From an uncultured Verrucomicrobiota bacterium (lineage in GTDB: Bacteria; Verrucomicrobiota; Kiritimatiellia; CAIVKH01): a stretch of 64,000 nucleotides of DNA. Position 1 is the stretch's first letter. Each line of letters starts with the position of its first letter. The stretch is taken from NCBI GenBank assembly GCA_937872895.1, contig CALMUP010000008.1, positions 392,319 to 456,318 of the forward strand, read 5' to 3'. This document shows positions 48,393 to 57,504 of this stretch, in pieces. The notes under the pieces were generated by a model that was not told the DNA's origin, ran no database searches, and was given only the letters and a program-made list of their open reading frames with translations. The position numbers and the translations under genes are program-made.

Positions 48393-48421
48393 GTTCTACC
48401 CGCCTATCCTGGGTTTGGCAA
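48393..48421 (-). promoter_or_regulatory. Predicted promoter for the antiporter-metG-msrB operon
   Basis: Minus strand: TTGCCA at 48421-48416, 17-bp spacer, TAGAAC at 48398-48393, leader of about 15-20 nt before the ATG at 48371. It lies in the short gap shared with the divergent SDR gene. Confidence 0.5.
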
Positions 48422-48463
48422 ACCTTCATGCGGGATGAAACAATCTATCCCGGAGGTCGCACG

Positions 48464-49930
48464 ATGCTCCCCGATGGTGTACGGTTATGCATGGACGAAG
48501 CACGACGAACCATCCTGATCACCGGAGCAACCGGCTATATCGGCGGCCGCCTTTTCCCGCGGCTGGCTGCCACCCACACCGTGCGTTGCATGGCGCGCGA
48601 TCCCGCCCGTATCCGTCGCGCCAATGCGAACGTCGATGTCGTCGCGGCCGATATTCAGGACGAATCCGCCCTGGCCCGGGCCTTGTCCGGCATCCACACG
48701 GCCTACTACCTGATCCACTCGATGGGCTCGACGGGCGATTTCGTGCAGGCCGATGCGGAGGCCGCCCGGCGCTTCGGCCGTATCGCGAAATCCTGCGGGG
48801 TGCGGCACATCATCTACCTCGGCGGGCTCGGGTCGGATGCCGACGGCCTCTCCGCCCACCTGCGCAGCCGCCACGAAGTGGGCGACATCCTGCGCGAGTC
48901 CGGCGTACCGGTCACCGAATTCCGCGCCTCGATCATCATCGGCTCGGGTAGCCTGTCGTTTGAAATGATCCGCGCCCTGGTCGAACGTCTGCCCTTCATG
49001 ATCACCCCGCGCTGGGTGGACACCATGGCCCAGCCGATCGCCATCCGCGATGTGCTGGACTACCTGATCGCCGCCGCTGATCGCATCCCCGCGTCCTCCA
49101 CGGTGTACGAAATCGGCGGCGCCGACCAGGTTTCCTACCGCGGCCTGATGGCAGCCTACGCGCGCGAACGCGGCCTGCACCGGTGCATGGTCTCGGTGCC
49201 GGTGCTGTCACCCCGCCTTTCCAGCCTCTGGCTTGGATTGGTCACGCCGTTGTATGCCCGGGTAGGACGCAAACTGGTCGACAGCCTGCGCCACCCGACC
49301 ATCTGCCGCGACGATGCGGCCCTGCTCGATTTTCCGGTCCGACCCATCGGCCACGTGGAGGCGATCCGCGAGGCCCTCCGCCACGAGGACCGCGATTGCG
49401 CCGAGACTCAGTGGTCCGATGCGGTCTCGTCCGGTACACCGGCCACCTGGGCAGGCATCCGGTTCGGCAACCGGCTGATCGACACCCGCCGCTCCTTCGT
49501 CCCCGTGCCGCCGGAACAAGCGTTCCTGCCCATCCAACGGATCGGCGGCGAAACTGGCTGGTATTACGCAAACGGCCTTTGGCGGCTGCGTGCGGCGATT
49601 GACCGACTCCTCGGCGGCCCCGGTTTGCGGCGCGGCCGACGTCATCCCGTGGAACTCGCCGTCGGGGAACCCTTGGATTGCTGGCGGGTCGAGGCGATTG
49701 ATCCTCCGCACCGGCTCCTCCTCCGCGCCGAAATGAAACTGCCCGGACGAGCCTGGTTGGAATTCCGCGTCGAGGGCGATGCCCGCGGATCGACCATCAT
49801 CCAGACCGCGTCGTTCGATCCGGTTGGACTCTCAGGCTTCCTCTACTGGTACGGCATCTATCCGCTGCACGAACTGGTATTCGCAGGCATGTTGCGCCGC
49901 ATTTGCCGTGCCGCCGTATCGAACCGTTAG
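48464..49930 (+). CDS. NAD(P)-binding SDR-like protein with C-terminal DUF2867
   Basis: A 488-residue two-domain protein. The N-terminal half is an atypical short-chain dehydrogenase/NmrA-like fold with [18 protein letters not shown] and [21 protein letters not shown]. The C-terminal part (about 340-480) resembles DUF2867 ([21 protein letters not shown] ... [11 protein letters not shown]). Fusions of this kind are widely annotated as epimerases or nucleoside-diphosphate-sugar reductases, but their reaction is unknown. ATG 48464 has GGAGG seven bases upstream; ATG 48491 would also keep the domain. The stop overlaps the DnaJ-like stop as TTAG. Confidence 0.82.
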   Translation: MLPDGVRLCMDEARRTILITGATGYIGGRLFPRLAATHTVRCMARDPARIRRANANVDVVAADIQDESALARALSGIHTAYYLIHSMGSTGDFVQADAEAARRFGRIAKSCGVRHIIYLGGLGSDADGLSAHLRSRHEVGDILRESGVPVTEFRASIIIGSGSLSFEMIRALVERLPFMITPRWVDTMAQPIAIRDVLDYLIAAADRIPASSTVYEIGGADQVSYRGLMAAYARERGLHRCMVSVPVLSPRLSSLWLGLVTPLYARVGRKLVDSLRHPTICRDDAALLDFPVRPIGHVEAIREALRHEDRDCAETQWSDAVSSGTPATWAGIRFGNRLIDTRRSFVPVPPEQAFLPIQRIGGETGWYYANGLWRLRAAIDRLLGGPGLRRGRRHPVELAVGEPLDCWRVEAIDPPHRLLLRAEMKLPGRAWLEFRVEGDARGSTIIQTASFDPVGLSGFLYWYGIYPLHELVFAGMLRRICRAAVSNR

Positions 49931-50853
49931 CGGTGGCTGCGCGGATCAAAGGTCGATACCCGCGCCAGTTCTTCCATCAATTCGCGTTCGCGATGCGTGA
50001 GGTGCTTGGGCACCTGGATCATCACCCGGACCACCAGGTCGCCCGGCTCGTGACCATGCCCGCGCGGCAAGCCTTTCCCGCGCAACTTGAGCTGTGTCCC
50101 GCTGGCCACTCCCGGCGGCAGTTGCAGCGAGGCCACCTTTCCGTCGAGCAACGGCACCGGCACCTTGGCACCCAGCGATGCCTCCCAAGGGGTAACCGGG
50201 ACATCGGCACCGAGATCATGGCCCTGCACCGTGAAGAACGGATGCGGGCGGATGCGGATATGCAGGTAAAGATCACCGGCTTCGCCACCGTTCCGACCCG
50301 CCCCACCCTGGCCGGCCAAACGGATCCGCGCCCCGTCGGTCGTGCCCGCCGGGATGGTCACCTGGAATTTCTTGACCGACCCGTCCGAGGCCCGGAGCGA
50401 GACCTCGCGTCGAACACCATGGTAAACGTCATGGAGGTCCAGCGACAACTCGGCCTCCTGGTCTTCGCCATCCATCGGAAAGGCCCCGCCCCTCCGTCCA
50501 AACCCGCCACCCCCGGAACCGCCAAAAAAAGCCTCGAAGAAGTCGCTGAAATCACCGCCGCCAAATCCCGCGCCGCCTCGACCTCCCGCACCTCCCTGGT
50601 GCCACCCCGGCGGCGGACGGAAATCGTCCCCGGCCTTCCAGTTCGCCCCGAATTGGTCGTACTGCTTGCGCTTCGCCGGATCGCCGATGACTTCGTAGGC
50701 CTCGGTGACCTCCTTGAATTTCTCTTCGGCCGCCTTGCCCTTGTTCAAGTCAGGATGGTACGTCCGGGCCAGTTTGCGGTAGGCCTTCTTGATGTCCTCG
50801 TCGGAGGCGTTTCGCGCAACCCCGAGTATGGCGTAGTAGTCCTTGTACTTCAT
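49927..50853 (-). CDS. DnaJ-like co-chaperone without zinc finger (CbpA type)
   Basis: A 308-residue Hsp40. The J domain spans 1-68 with the HPD motif at 33-35 ([10 protein letters not shown]). A Gly/Phe-rich linker follows at about 85-130. Next are two C-terminal substrate-binding beta domains ([32 protein letters not shown]). The four CxxCxGxG repeats of DnaJ are absent, so it is a class II protein like CbpA or DjlB. It would stimulate DnaK ATPase. GGGAG precedes ATG 50853, and longer upstream frame overlaps the reductase gene. Confidence 0.93.
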   Translation of the reverse strand: MKYKDYYAILGVARNASDEDIKKAYRKLARTYHPDLNKGKAAEEKFKEVTEAYEVIGDPAKRKQYDQFGANWKAGDDFRPPPGWHQGGAGGRGGAGFGGGDFSDFFEAFFGGSGGGGFGRRGGAFPMDGEDQEAELSLDLHDVYHGVRREVSLRASDGSVKKFQVTIPAGTTDGARIRLAGQGGAGRNGGEAGDLYLHIRIRPHPFFTVQGHDLGADVPVTPWEASLGAKVPVPLLDGKVASLQLPPGVASGTQLKLRGKGLPRGHGHEPGDLVVRVMIQVPKHLTHRERELMEELARVSTFDPRSHR

Positions 50854-50888
50854 GGCATCACTCCCGGTTTTTCCGGGGTGTATTAGAC

Positions 50889-51575
50889 TCAGGCATAATA
50901 GGAAGCGTTGAAGAAACACTCGCGGTGGATGCGGGTGATGTCCACCCCGCGCCGCTCCAGCAGGATGGTGACCTCGTCGATCATCGCATCCAGCCCGCAA
51001 AGATAATAGTCGCAATCCGCCGGTGTCGCCATGGCCTTCAGCAGATCGGTCACCCGCCCGTGGTGCGTACCCGGCACCACCTCACGGGAAACCGCCATCT
51101 GCACCGGCACGCGGTCGCGCAGCCAGGCAGGGTCTATGAGATCCGCCCCCTTTCGCACCCCGTAGAGCAACGCGACCGGCTTGCACGCCGGTTCACTCCG
51201 CATCATGGCAAGGAATGGAGCGATCCCGGTGCCGGTGGCGATCAGCATGAACGGTCGCTCCGCGGCATGCTCGCCTGGGCGAAACCAGCCGAACGGCGGG
51301 CTGACCCGTACCGCATCGCCGGGCTGCCGTTCGCGGAGGAAGGAACTGACCACCCCGCCGGGCATGTGGCGGATGACGAAACGCACCGTGTCGTCGTGGA
51401 TCCCGGAGGCGATGCTGTAGGGGCGCGACACGCGTCCATCCGCGGCAAACAAGGCGAGGCAATCGCCCGGCGTGAAGGCGAGGCCCTCGCGCACAAAGGC
51501 GATCTCAAACACCTCGTCCCCGAACCAGCGCACCCCGTGCACGGTCAGCCATTCCTTGAAAGTCGTCGTGTTCAT
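50889..51575 (-). CDS. Ferredoxin-NADP+ reductase-like flavoprotein
   Basis: A 228-residue FAD-dependent reductase. The FAD-binding RPYSIAS motif lies near residue 51, GGVVSSFL follows, and the pyridine-nucleotide site is [14 protein letters not shown] with [10 protein letters not shown]. Its tail ends in FFNASYYA, with a near-terminal aromatic as in FNR proteins. There is no 2Fe-2S domain. It may reduce ferredoxin or flavodoxin, possibly for the cobalamin adenosyltransferase in the same operon, which needs Co(I). That link is inference. ATG overlaps the murB stop (ATGA). Confidence 0.85.
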   Translation of the reverse strand: MNTTTFKEWLTVHGVRWFGDEVFEIAFVREGLAFTPGDCLALFAADGRVSRPYSIASGIHDDTVRFVIRHMPGGVVSSFLRERQPGDAVRVSPPFGWFRPGEHAAERPFMLIATGTGIAPFLAMMRSEPACKPVALLYGVRKGADLIDPAWLRDRVPVQMAVSREVVPGTHHGRVTDLLKAMATPADCDYYLCGLDAMIDEVTILLERRGVDITRIHRECFFNASYYA

Positions 51576-52525
51576 GCGAAGGGGCCGATTATTTTGACTT
51601 CCCGCACCAAAACCAATCCAAATTTTTGTCGCACGGCTTCGGCCATGCGGTCGGTGAGCCGCTTGACCTGGGCCGCCGTGGCACCCGTTTCGGCAATGAC
51701 GATGTTCGCGTGTCGCTCGAACGTTCGCGCCCCACCCTCACGCATGGCCCCGGCCCCGGCCTGCTCGAGATACCAGCCCGCCGCCTGCCGCCGATCGGCC
51801 TTCGAGGTCGGTTCGATATTCTTGAAGAAACTGCCGGCCGTTGGCGTGGTGCGCCAATCCGGATGTTTCTCCGCGCGCAAGGCGAGGATCGATGCCCGTT
51901 GCTCCGCCAGCGCCACGGCATCGCCCTTGGACAACCGGAACCGCGCACGCAACAGGATCAAGCCATGGTGCTCAACGTCGGAGCGCCGGTAGGCCAAGCC
52001 CAAGGCCCCGGCCGGCCACACCGATACTTTGCCTTCCGCATCGATCGCCTCGACATCGACCAGCACATCCCCCACCTGCCGACCGAATGCCCCGGCATTC
52101 CCGGCAATGGCCCCGCCGACCGTTCCCGGAATGCCCGAGCAGGTGACCAACCCGTCGAGTCCCGCCTCGACCGTGCGCGCCGCCAGATCGTCAAGTCCCG
52201 CACCAGCACACACCGTCACCAGGTCGTCCGAGATTTCAATCACCGCCCCGGGTGCAACAAAACGCACCACCACCTCCTCCACGCCGGCGTCGCTCACCAG
52301 CAGGTTGGAGCCGCCGCCGATCAGGCGCGACCGTATCCCGTTTTCGTGAAGGAGCTGCCAAGCGGATGCCAGCACCTCGGTGCTGGTACAGTCGATGGCG
52401 ATCGGACACGGTCCACCCAGCCGGAAAGTCGTCCAGTTCGACAACGGATAGCCGCGATGAACGCGTGCGCCGCACGCCTCGATCCGTTCAAGCAAACCCT
52501 GGTCCATGGCGCGCAGGGAGGTCAC
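51572..52525 (-). CDS. murB: UDP-N-acetylenolpyruvoylglucosamine reductase
   Basis: A 317-residue FAD enzyme that reduces UDP-GlcNAc-enolpyruvate to UDP-MurNAc for peptidoglycan. Motifs are NWTTFRLGGPCPIAI, LIGGGSNLLV, SGIPGTVGGAIAGNAGAFG, the catalytic Ser in PTAGSFFKN and the final Glu in LVREVKIIG. It is the shorter MurB type. The start is GTG at 52525 overlapping the upstream stop (GTGA); ATG 52507 is an alternative. No other mur genes are present in the window. Confidence 0.94.
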   Translation of the reverse strand: MTSLRAMDQGLLERIEACGARVHRGYPLSNWTTFRLGGPCPIAIDCTSTEVLASAWQLLHENGIRSRLIGGGSNLLVSDAGVEEVVVRFVAPGAVIEISDDLVTVCAGAGLDDLAARTVEAGLDGLVTCSGIPGTVGGAIAGNAGAFGRQVGDVLVDVEAIDAEGKVSVWPAGALGLAYRRSDVEHHGLILLRARFRLSKGDAVALAEQRASILALRAEKHPDWRTTPTAGSFFKNIEPTSKADRRQAAGWYLEQAGAGAMREGGARTFERHANIVIAETGATAAQVKRLTDRMAEAVRQKFGLVLVREVKIIGPFA

Positions 52526-53055
52526 GGCTTCAAGACGGTGGCGTCGCCCTCGTCAAAACGGGCCAGCAGCCACAGGAAATCCGACAGCCGGTTCAGCCAT
52601 ACCAGCAGGTGTGCATTTTCGATCAACCCATCGCGGTACAGTCCTACCGCCTTGCGTTCGCAGCGCCGGGCGATGGTGCGGGCGTGGTCGATCGAGGCCG
52701 CACAGAGCGTACCACCGGGAATGATGAAGCCGTTGGGCATGCGGATGCGGGCCTCCAGGGCATCGCGCCGCGCCTCCAGCCGGGACAGGCGCTCCCCATC
52801 AATCCGCTCGCGAACCAGAGCGAGATGCGCCCGTTCCGTGGCCAGCTCGGTCGCCACCACAAACAACTCGACCTGCACCCAGAACAAGGTCTCCGACACC
52901 TCCGTTTTGGTCGCCTGGGCTCGGGCCACCCCGAGCACGCTGACCAGCTCGTCGATGTCGCCGTAGGCCTCGGTGCGCGGGGAATCCTTCGGAACCTCCT
53001 CGCCCGAGAAGAGAAAGGTCGTGCCCTTGTCGCCGACTTTGGTGGTAATGCTCAT
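52522..53055 (-). CDS. Cob(I)yrinic acid a,c-diamide/cobalamin adenosyltransferase, PduO/MMAB type
   Basis: A 177-residue four-helix-bundle enzyme that transfers adenosyl from ATP to Co(I) corrinoid. The ATP site is TKVGDKGTTFLFSGEEVPKDSPR, then EAYGDIDELVSVLGVARA. RCERKAVGL and LVWLNRLSDFLWLLAR, near the C-terminus, complete the PduO signature. A GGAG lies about 8 bases upstream of ATG 53055. It leads the operon with murB and the flavin reductase. No B12 riboswitch is visible in the 116-bp upstream gap. Confidence 0.93.
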   Translation of the reverse strand: MSITTKVGDKGTTFLFSGEEVPKDSPRTEAYGDIDELVSVLGVARAQATKTEVSETLFWVQVELFVVATELATERAHLALVRERIDGERLSRLEARRDALEARIRMPNGFIIPGGTLCAASIDHARTIARRCERKAVGLYRDGLIENAHLLVWLNRLSDFLWLLARFDEGDATVLKP

Positions 53056-53133
53056 TTGCTGAACTCCGGTAAAGGTGGTGAAACGCTGCGAAACCTACCC
53101 GAATCACCCGCACCTGCCAACCACCATAAACCA

Positions 53134-53163
53134 TTGATCTTCTTTCGGTCGTTGGGTTAGGGT
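53134..53163 (+). promoter_or_regulatory. Possible weak promoter close to the miaB start
   Basis: TTGATC at 53134-53139, 18-bp spacer, TAGGGT at 53158-53163, and only 8 bases to the miaB ATG at 53172. The -10 match is poor, but its position repeats that seen at livK. Confidence 0.25.
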
Positions 53164-53171
53164 TTGCCCCC

Positions 53172-54563
53172 ATGGAACAGGTCGCTACAACCCCGCGTCG
53201 CTACAACATCTGGACGGTCGGCTGCCAGATGAACGAGGCGGACTCCCGCCGCATGGCCCAGCAACTGGAATTCGTCGGCTTCACCCCGACCAACAGCCCG
53301 GAGGAAGCGGATGTCGTGGTGCTGAACACCTGTGTGGTCCGCCAGCAGGCCGAGAACAAGGCGGTGGGCAAACTCGGCGCGATCCAGGCGATCAAGACCG
53401 CCCGCCCGGATATGGTCATCGGGCTGATGGGCTGCATGGTCGGCATGCGCGAGACGCCCGCGCTGCAGAAACGGTTCCCGTTCGTCGATGTGTTCATGCC
53501 GCCGTCGGAAACCACCCCGATGCTCGACCATCTGGACCGGCTCGGTTGGCTACAGGACCTCCGGGTGACCGAGCAACGCCAGCGCTCGCTGCGCGATGCC
53601 ATGCAGGACGAAGACCTTCCCCTGCCCACGCCGGTGCGCGGCGAGACCTTCACCGCCCACGTACCTGTCGTGCTCGGATGTTCGCATGCCTGCACCTTCT
53701 GCGTGATCCCCTACCGCCGTGGCGCCGAACGCAGCCGCCCGAAGGGCGACATCCTGACTGAAACCCGCGGCCTCGCCGCCCAGGGCATTCGCGAAGTGAT
53801 GCTGCTCGGGCAGATCGTCGATCGCTACGGCATGGAATTCAACGACGGCACCACGCTGGCCGGCCTGCTCCGCGACGTCGCGGCGATCGACGGCATCGCC
53901 CGCATCCGCTTTCTCACCAGCCATCCGAACTACATGACGGACGAACTGCTGGAAACCGTCGCCGCCACCCCGAACATCTGCCCGCAGATCGAAGTACCGG
54001 TGCAGGCCGGCAACGACCGCGTGCTCGAAACGATGCGCCGCGGCTATACCGTCGAGCAGTACCGGCGATTGATCCGCCGTATCCGCGAACTTGTACCAGA
54101 CGTGGCGATCCACACCGACATCATCGTCGGATTCCCCGGCGAGACGCACGACGAATTCATGGACACCTACCGGTTGCTGGAGGAACTGGAACTCGACAAG
54201 GCGCACCTGTCGAAGTATTCGGTGCGCCCCAAGACCATCGCCGCCCGCCAGATGCCCGACGATGTCAGCCACCAGGAAAAGCGCGACCGCTGGGCGATGC
54301 TGGAGGAGCTCCAACGTACCATCCTCGAGCGCAAAAACGCGGCCCTGCGCGGCCAGACCGTCGAGGTGCTGGTCGAGAAACGCGAAGGCCCCCGCCTGTA
54401 CGGCCGCACCCCGCAAGGCAAGGCGGTGTATTTTGATGACGACCGCGACCTCCGCGGCCAACTCGTTCCGGTGCGCATCGACTGGACCGGACCGTTTTCG
54501 CTGATCGGACGTCCGGCCGACACCATCCGCGACACCAGGAAACTGGAGATCCTCGTGGTATGA
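53172..54563 (+). CDS. miaB: tRNA (2-methylthio-N6-isopentenyladenosine-37) methylthiotransferase
   Basis: A 463-residue radical-SAM enzyme that adds a methylthio group to i6A37 in tRNA. The N-terminal UPF0004 domain holds cluster cysteines Cys18, Cys54 and Cys88. The radical-SAM motif is CSHACTFC (Cys169, 173, 176). Also seen are EVPVQAGNDRVLETMRRGYT and DIIVGFPGET, with a C-terminal TRAM domain (VEVLVEKREG). The usual YSPRPGT box reads YSVRPKT, so MiaB over the related RimO/MtaB is likely but not proven. Starts at ATG 53172 without a Shine-Dalgarno and overlaps the next gene (ATGA). Confidence 0.88.
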   Translation: MEQVATTPRRYNIWTVGCQMNEADSRRMAQQLEFVGFTPTNSPEEADVVVLNTCVVRQQAENKAVGKLGAIQAIKTARPDMVIGLMGCMVGMRETPALQKRFPFVDVFMPPSETTPMLDHLDRLGWLQDLRVTEQRQRSLRDAMQDEDLPLPTPVRGETFTAHVPVVLGCSHACTFCVIPYRRGAERSRPKGDILTETRGLAAQGIREVMLLGQIVDRYGMEFNDGTTLAGLLRDVAAIDGIARIRFLTSHPNYMTDELLETVAATPNICPQIEVPVQAGNDRVLETMRRGYTVEQYRRLIRRIRELVPDVAIHTDIIVGFPGETHDEFMDTYRLLEELELDKAHLSKYSVRPKTIAARQMPDDVSHQEKRDRWAMLEELQRTILERKNAALRGQTVEVLVEKREGPRLYGRTPQGKAVYFDDDRDLRGQLVPVRIDWTGPFSLIGRPADTIRDTRKLEILVV

Positions 54564-54940
54564 TCGACGACAAACCTGCCGCAACCACCCCCGTGACGAA
54601 ACGCCAACCCGACGGATCCTGGACGCCCGTCATCCTTTCGGTCGTCGTGTACCCGGGCATCGGCCAGTGGATGCAGAAACGCTATGTCTCCGGCTCGGTG
54701 TACGGGATCATCTTCGGCTTGATGGCCGTCCTCTTTGCCGTCGTGTTCTACCAGTATCTGCGCGACACCGTGGCCATCCTGCACGCAGCACTGGAAGGAC
54801 GCACTGAAGGGCCGACCTCCCTGCCGCCACTCAAGATCATCATCCAGCCCTTCGCCATGGTCCTCTTCATTTACCTCGCGAACGTGGTCGATGTCCTTCG
54901 CGGCCGCCTGCAAGTTCACGCGTTTCTCGCTCAGAAGTAG
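54560..54940 (+). CDS. Small membrane protein, function unknown
   Basis: A 126-residue protein. Residues 1-20 are polar. Hydrophobic segments lie at about 24-36 (VILSVVVYPGIGQW), 44-66 and 95-110. The first looks like the PGxGQ loop of small proteins such as DUF5683/TM2-like families, but no family is certain. It is translated from an ATGA overlap with miaB. Its last 10 bp overlap the end of the convergent DUF4105 gene. Confidence 0.6.
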   Translation: MIDDKPAATTPVTKRQPDGSWTPVILSVVVYPGIGQWMQKRYVSGSVYGIIFGLMAVLFAVVFYQYLRDTVAILHAALEGRTEGPTSLPPLKIIIQPFAMVLFIYLANVVDVLRGRLQVHAFLAQK

Positions 54941-56856
54941 AAATTCCACGAAGCATTCGCCTCGTGAATGGAATAATCGTCGTTCCGCGTATAGTGGTAA
55001 TAGATACGCACACTCCGCTCTTGCGACAACCGGACGTCGAGCCCGGTTTGTCCCTCGGCGCGCCACCAGTCGTCTCGCCCCTCGTAAATCCAGGCGGAGC
55101 GGATTCGGTTTGACCACTTCACATTCGATGTCGCGGTGTACAACCAACCGATGGAGGCCCCCGGCCCACCTGCGGCAAACGAACGGTACCGGTCCGCAGC
55201 ATGGACTTCCGCCTCGATCATGGTGAATACAAGGTGTTTGACCGTGGGCTCCCACGCCGCACCGCTTCCGGTTTGAACATTAAACACCAGGGAGTCCTGA
55301 TCATCGCGACGGTCCATCTGGGTAAACCCGATTCTCGCCCGCCAGGACGCAGGGGCAAACAGATCATCACGCGGGGAGATCGACTCCACGTGCACCACGT
55401 CCATGAACCGCAACTCGACATGGTCGTCGTGCGGCTTCCATCGCGCTTCGGTGTTCATGAACAAGATCTGGGCTCCGCGGGTAAACCCGGCGTCGTTGTC
55501 GAGCAAACCGTGATACGCCACGCGCCCGCTCAGCGACAAGGCAACAGCGCCGTTTTCGAGCGATACTCCCGGAGCCAGCAGCGAGGCCGCATGGCCTTCC
55601 TCCGGTCGACTGGGCCAGGCAACATCAAACTCGGCTTCCTCGCGCGGGCCCAGCTTGCTGCGCTCACGAAGGATTTCGAGAAAATGCCGCGTGTACGCAT
55701 CATGGCTCAGCTTGCTCTCGGTGAATAAATACTGCGCGTAGTCGGCGCTCAAATCGAGCGCCAGTCGACGCTCGGCGATCGGCAAGGACGCATCGGTTGC
55801 GATTGTGCCGGGTGATGCACGGCCCTTGCCAGTAGCCAAGGAGCGTTTGAGCGTCCCGGGCGGAAGCTGTGCCGCCATTTGCTTCATTCGGGTGGCTTTG
55901 GAGGGACGGAATACGATATCGCGCACAATATTCCTGCCGGCAATGCGCTTCACCGTGTCGATCGGAATAATGATGAAGGACGGATCATCCGACAACTTGA
56001 GTTCGGGTCTTCCCGCGTCGATCAACTGATACAACTTGTAGGCACAGTTTTCGTCAAAGAAGTAATACCAACTCCAGATGCCTTGCAACTCCCAGGTATG
56101 GCGAAACATCCGGTCGACTTCCGCCTGGGAAAAATCCAGTTCGTATTCCCATATATCGCGCCGGTGGATGTCGTTGTATTGCTCCACCTTGTCAAAATAG
56201 TCCTCCACGTTGTATCGCCCGGGATAGACGCCGAGAATACCCTGCAAGGCGAACAACGGCCCGAAACCCGTAGTTACCGTAGCGGCGTAACCGACGCCTT
56301 TGGCAAGCAGGCGGTTCTTGTCTTTCGAGTCGAACACCAGCAAGGTGTGTCCGAACATGGACGCCGGACTGTTCATGTACGCGGCGGGAAAAACCAACGT
56401 GACCGACGAGGGATTGAGATGTTCGTACACACGTTGGAACACCTCGCACTCGGGTACCGGAATCAATGCGGGTTGAAACGTGAGTTGTTCCTGCAACCAC
56501 GCGTGACGCGCGGGAAAACGACACACCGGGTGGCGCACATCCGGATCCTCCGCCGCCGGTTCGAAAAATGAACTCAGGGTGGCGATCAGTTCGGCTTTCG
56601 GATCGATTTTCCCGTTTGGCGCATTAAAAAAGCTCGGATCGTCGATCATGCTTTTGTAGCCGCCAAAGCTGCGCGTCTGGTAGTGACCGAGCAAAAGCCA
56701 GTAGGGATCCTCGTGAAGTCGACGCTCGACGGCCTCGGCGATGAGGGCGTCACGATGTGCGATCGAAGCTTCGGAAAGTTCAGCGGCTTCAACGCTGCAG
56801 AAAACGGCTAGGGATATAAAAAAGGATACCGGCCCCCTAAGCGGCCGGTATCCCAT
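54931..56856 (-). CDS. DUF4105 (Lnb-type) protein with C-terminal barrel-like region
   Basis: A 641-residue exported protein. A signal peptide (about 1-25, FFISLAVFCSVEA) leads to a DUF4105 region, with the two hallmark blocks SMFGHTLLVFD (His) and FFDENCAYKLYQLID (Cys). They resemble a permuted papain-like catalytic pair. The last ~220 residues are rich in alternating strands and end in Phe, as do outer-membrane barrels. The role of DUF4105 proteins is unknown. It follows DUF3015 by 22 bp. The ATG at 56856 is followed immediately by an inverted repeat with a T-run. A GTG at 56871 is an alternative start. Confidence 0.82.
   Translation of the reverse strand: MGYRPLRGPVSFFISLAVFCSVEAAELSEASIAHRDALIAEAVERRLHEDPYWLLLGHYQTRSFGGYKSMIDDPSFFNAPNGKIDPKAELIATLSSFFEPAAEDPDVRHPVCRFPARHAWLQEQLTFQPALIPVPECEVFQRVYEHLNPSSVTLVFPAAYMNSPASMFGHTLLVFDSKDKNRLLAKGVGYAATVTTGFGPLFALQGILGVYPGRYNVEDYFDKVEQYNDIHRRDIWEYELDFSQAEVDRMFRHTWELQGIWSWYYFFDENCAYKLYQLIDAGRPELKLSDDPSFIIIPIDTVKRIAGRNIVRDIVFRPSKATRMKQMAAQLPPGTLKRSLATGKGRASPGTIATDASLPIAERRLALDLSADYAQYLFTESKLSHDAYTRHFLEILRERSKLGPREEAEFDVAWPSRPEEGHAASLLAPGVSLENGAVALSLSGRVAYHGLLDNDAGFTRGAQILFMNTEARWKPHDDHVELRFMDVVHVESISPRDDLFAPASWRARIGFTQMDRRDDQDSLVFNVQTGSGAAWEPTVKHLVFTMIEAEVHAADRYRSFAAGGPGASIGWLYTATSNVKWSNRIRSAWIYEGRDDWWRAEGQTGLDVRLSQERSVRIYYHYTRNDDYSIHEANASWNFYF
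56818..56853 (-). terminator. Terminator-like hairpin at the start of the DUF4105 gene
   Basis: Read on the minus strand: an 11-bp perfect stem (arms 56853-56843 and 56834-56824, sequence GGATACCGGCC), 8-base loop, then six T (56823-56818). This is a textbook intrinsic terminator placed 24 nt after the DUF3015 stop. Its 5' arm starts at the base after the DUF4105 ATG, so the hairpin lies within the signal-peptide codons. Confidence 0.75.
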
Positions 56857-56877
56857 GCTGCAAAACGGCACGGATGA

Positions 56878-57339
56878 TTAGCCGTTTACCACTTTATCCA
56901 GGTTGGAGGCGACGTCATCGCTGCTCAAATCATGAGCGGTGAAGATGGCATCGAAATTTTTCTGGAGTTTGGTGTAGAGAACCGGGCGATCCTTGGCGGA
57001 TACCTCCATCAGATCGGCGAGCGAATTCAAGGATTCGCCCTGCCCGATAGCGATATCCATGGCCAACTGGTCCATGTTGCCGCGGATGAATTCCTTGACG
57101 CGTTCGTTCGCGGCGATGGCCGGAGCAGGATTGCAATCAAGCGTACCCGATGAGATGCCAAACGTCTGATTGCCGCAGAGGCCGTTCAGGAAGGTGGCCG
57201 CTGTTTGTGAAACAACGGTTGGCTCATTTTTCCCCAAGGCCATTGTTCCCAGACCACATCCGCAATTGTCACGAATGGTGGCGGAATAGCCGGCCGAAGC
57301 AATCATTGCCGTCGTCATCATGATTACGAATTTCTTCAT
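56878..57339 (-). CDS. DUF3015 family exported protein
   Basis: A 153-residue protein. It has a signal peptide (MKKFVIMMTTAMIASAGYS). The DUF3015 hallmark NCGCGLGTMALG comes at once after cleavage, and a second block has GNQTFGISSGTLDC. The rest is helical (VKEFIRGNMDQLAMDIAIGQGESLNSLADLM). In other genomes DUF3015 and DUF4105 genes are often neighbours, which suggests a joint envelope role; what it is remains unknown. GGAGG lies three bases before ATG 57339. Confidence 0.88.
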   Translation of the reverse strand: MKKFVIMMTTAMIASAGYSATIRDNCGCGLGTMALGKNEPTVVSQTAATFLNGLCGNQTFGISSGTLDCNPAPAIAANERVKEFIRGNMDQLAMDIAIGQGESLNSLADLMEVSAKDRPVLYTKLQKNFDAIFTAHDLSSDDVASNLDKVVNG

Positions 57340-57504
57340 ACTACCTCCAGGACAGAAGACCGAACCCGGATGGTGCACATCCGTATGAAGCCCGGCCTGA
57401 CGAGGTCACATCTTATCGTTGCCCATGAATCCGGCAAGCGAAGATTTGACTCCGGAATCTTTTGCCTTCGTCACGGATCATCGTTAAGGTCTCAACGGCT
57501 TCGC

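Noticed and set aside
50862..50880. CCCGG-TTTTT-CCGGG inverted repeat between the reductase-like and DnaJ-like genes as a terminator
   Set aside because: The T-run is in the loop, not after the stem, and the stem is only 5 bp; part of it is the ribosome site of the DnaJ-like gene.
53056..53171. Possible cobalamin riboswitch before the adenosyltransferase gene
   Set aside because: The gap is only 116 bp and lacks a B12-box-like sequence or a long fold.
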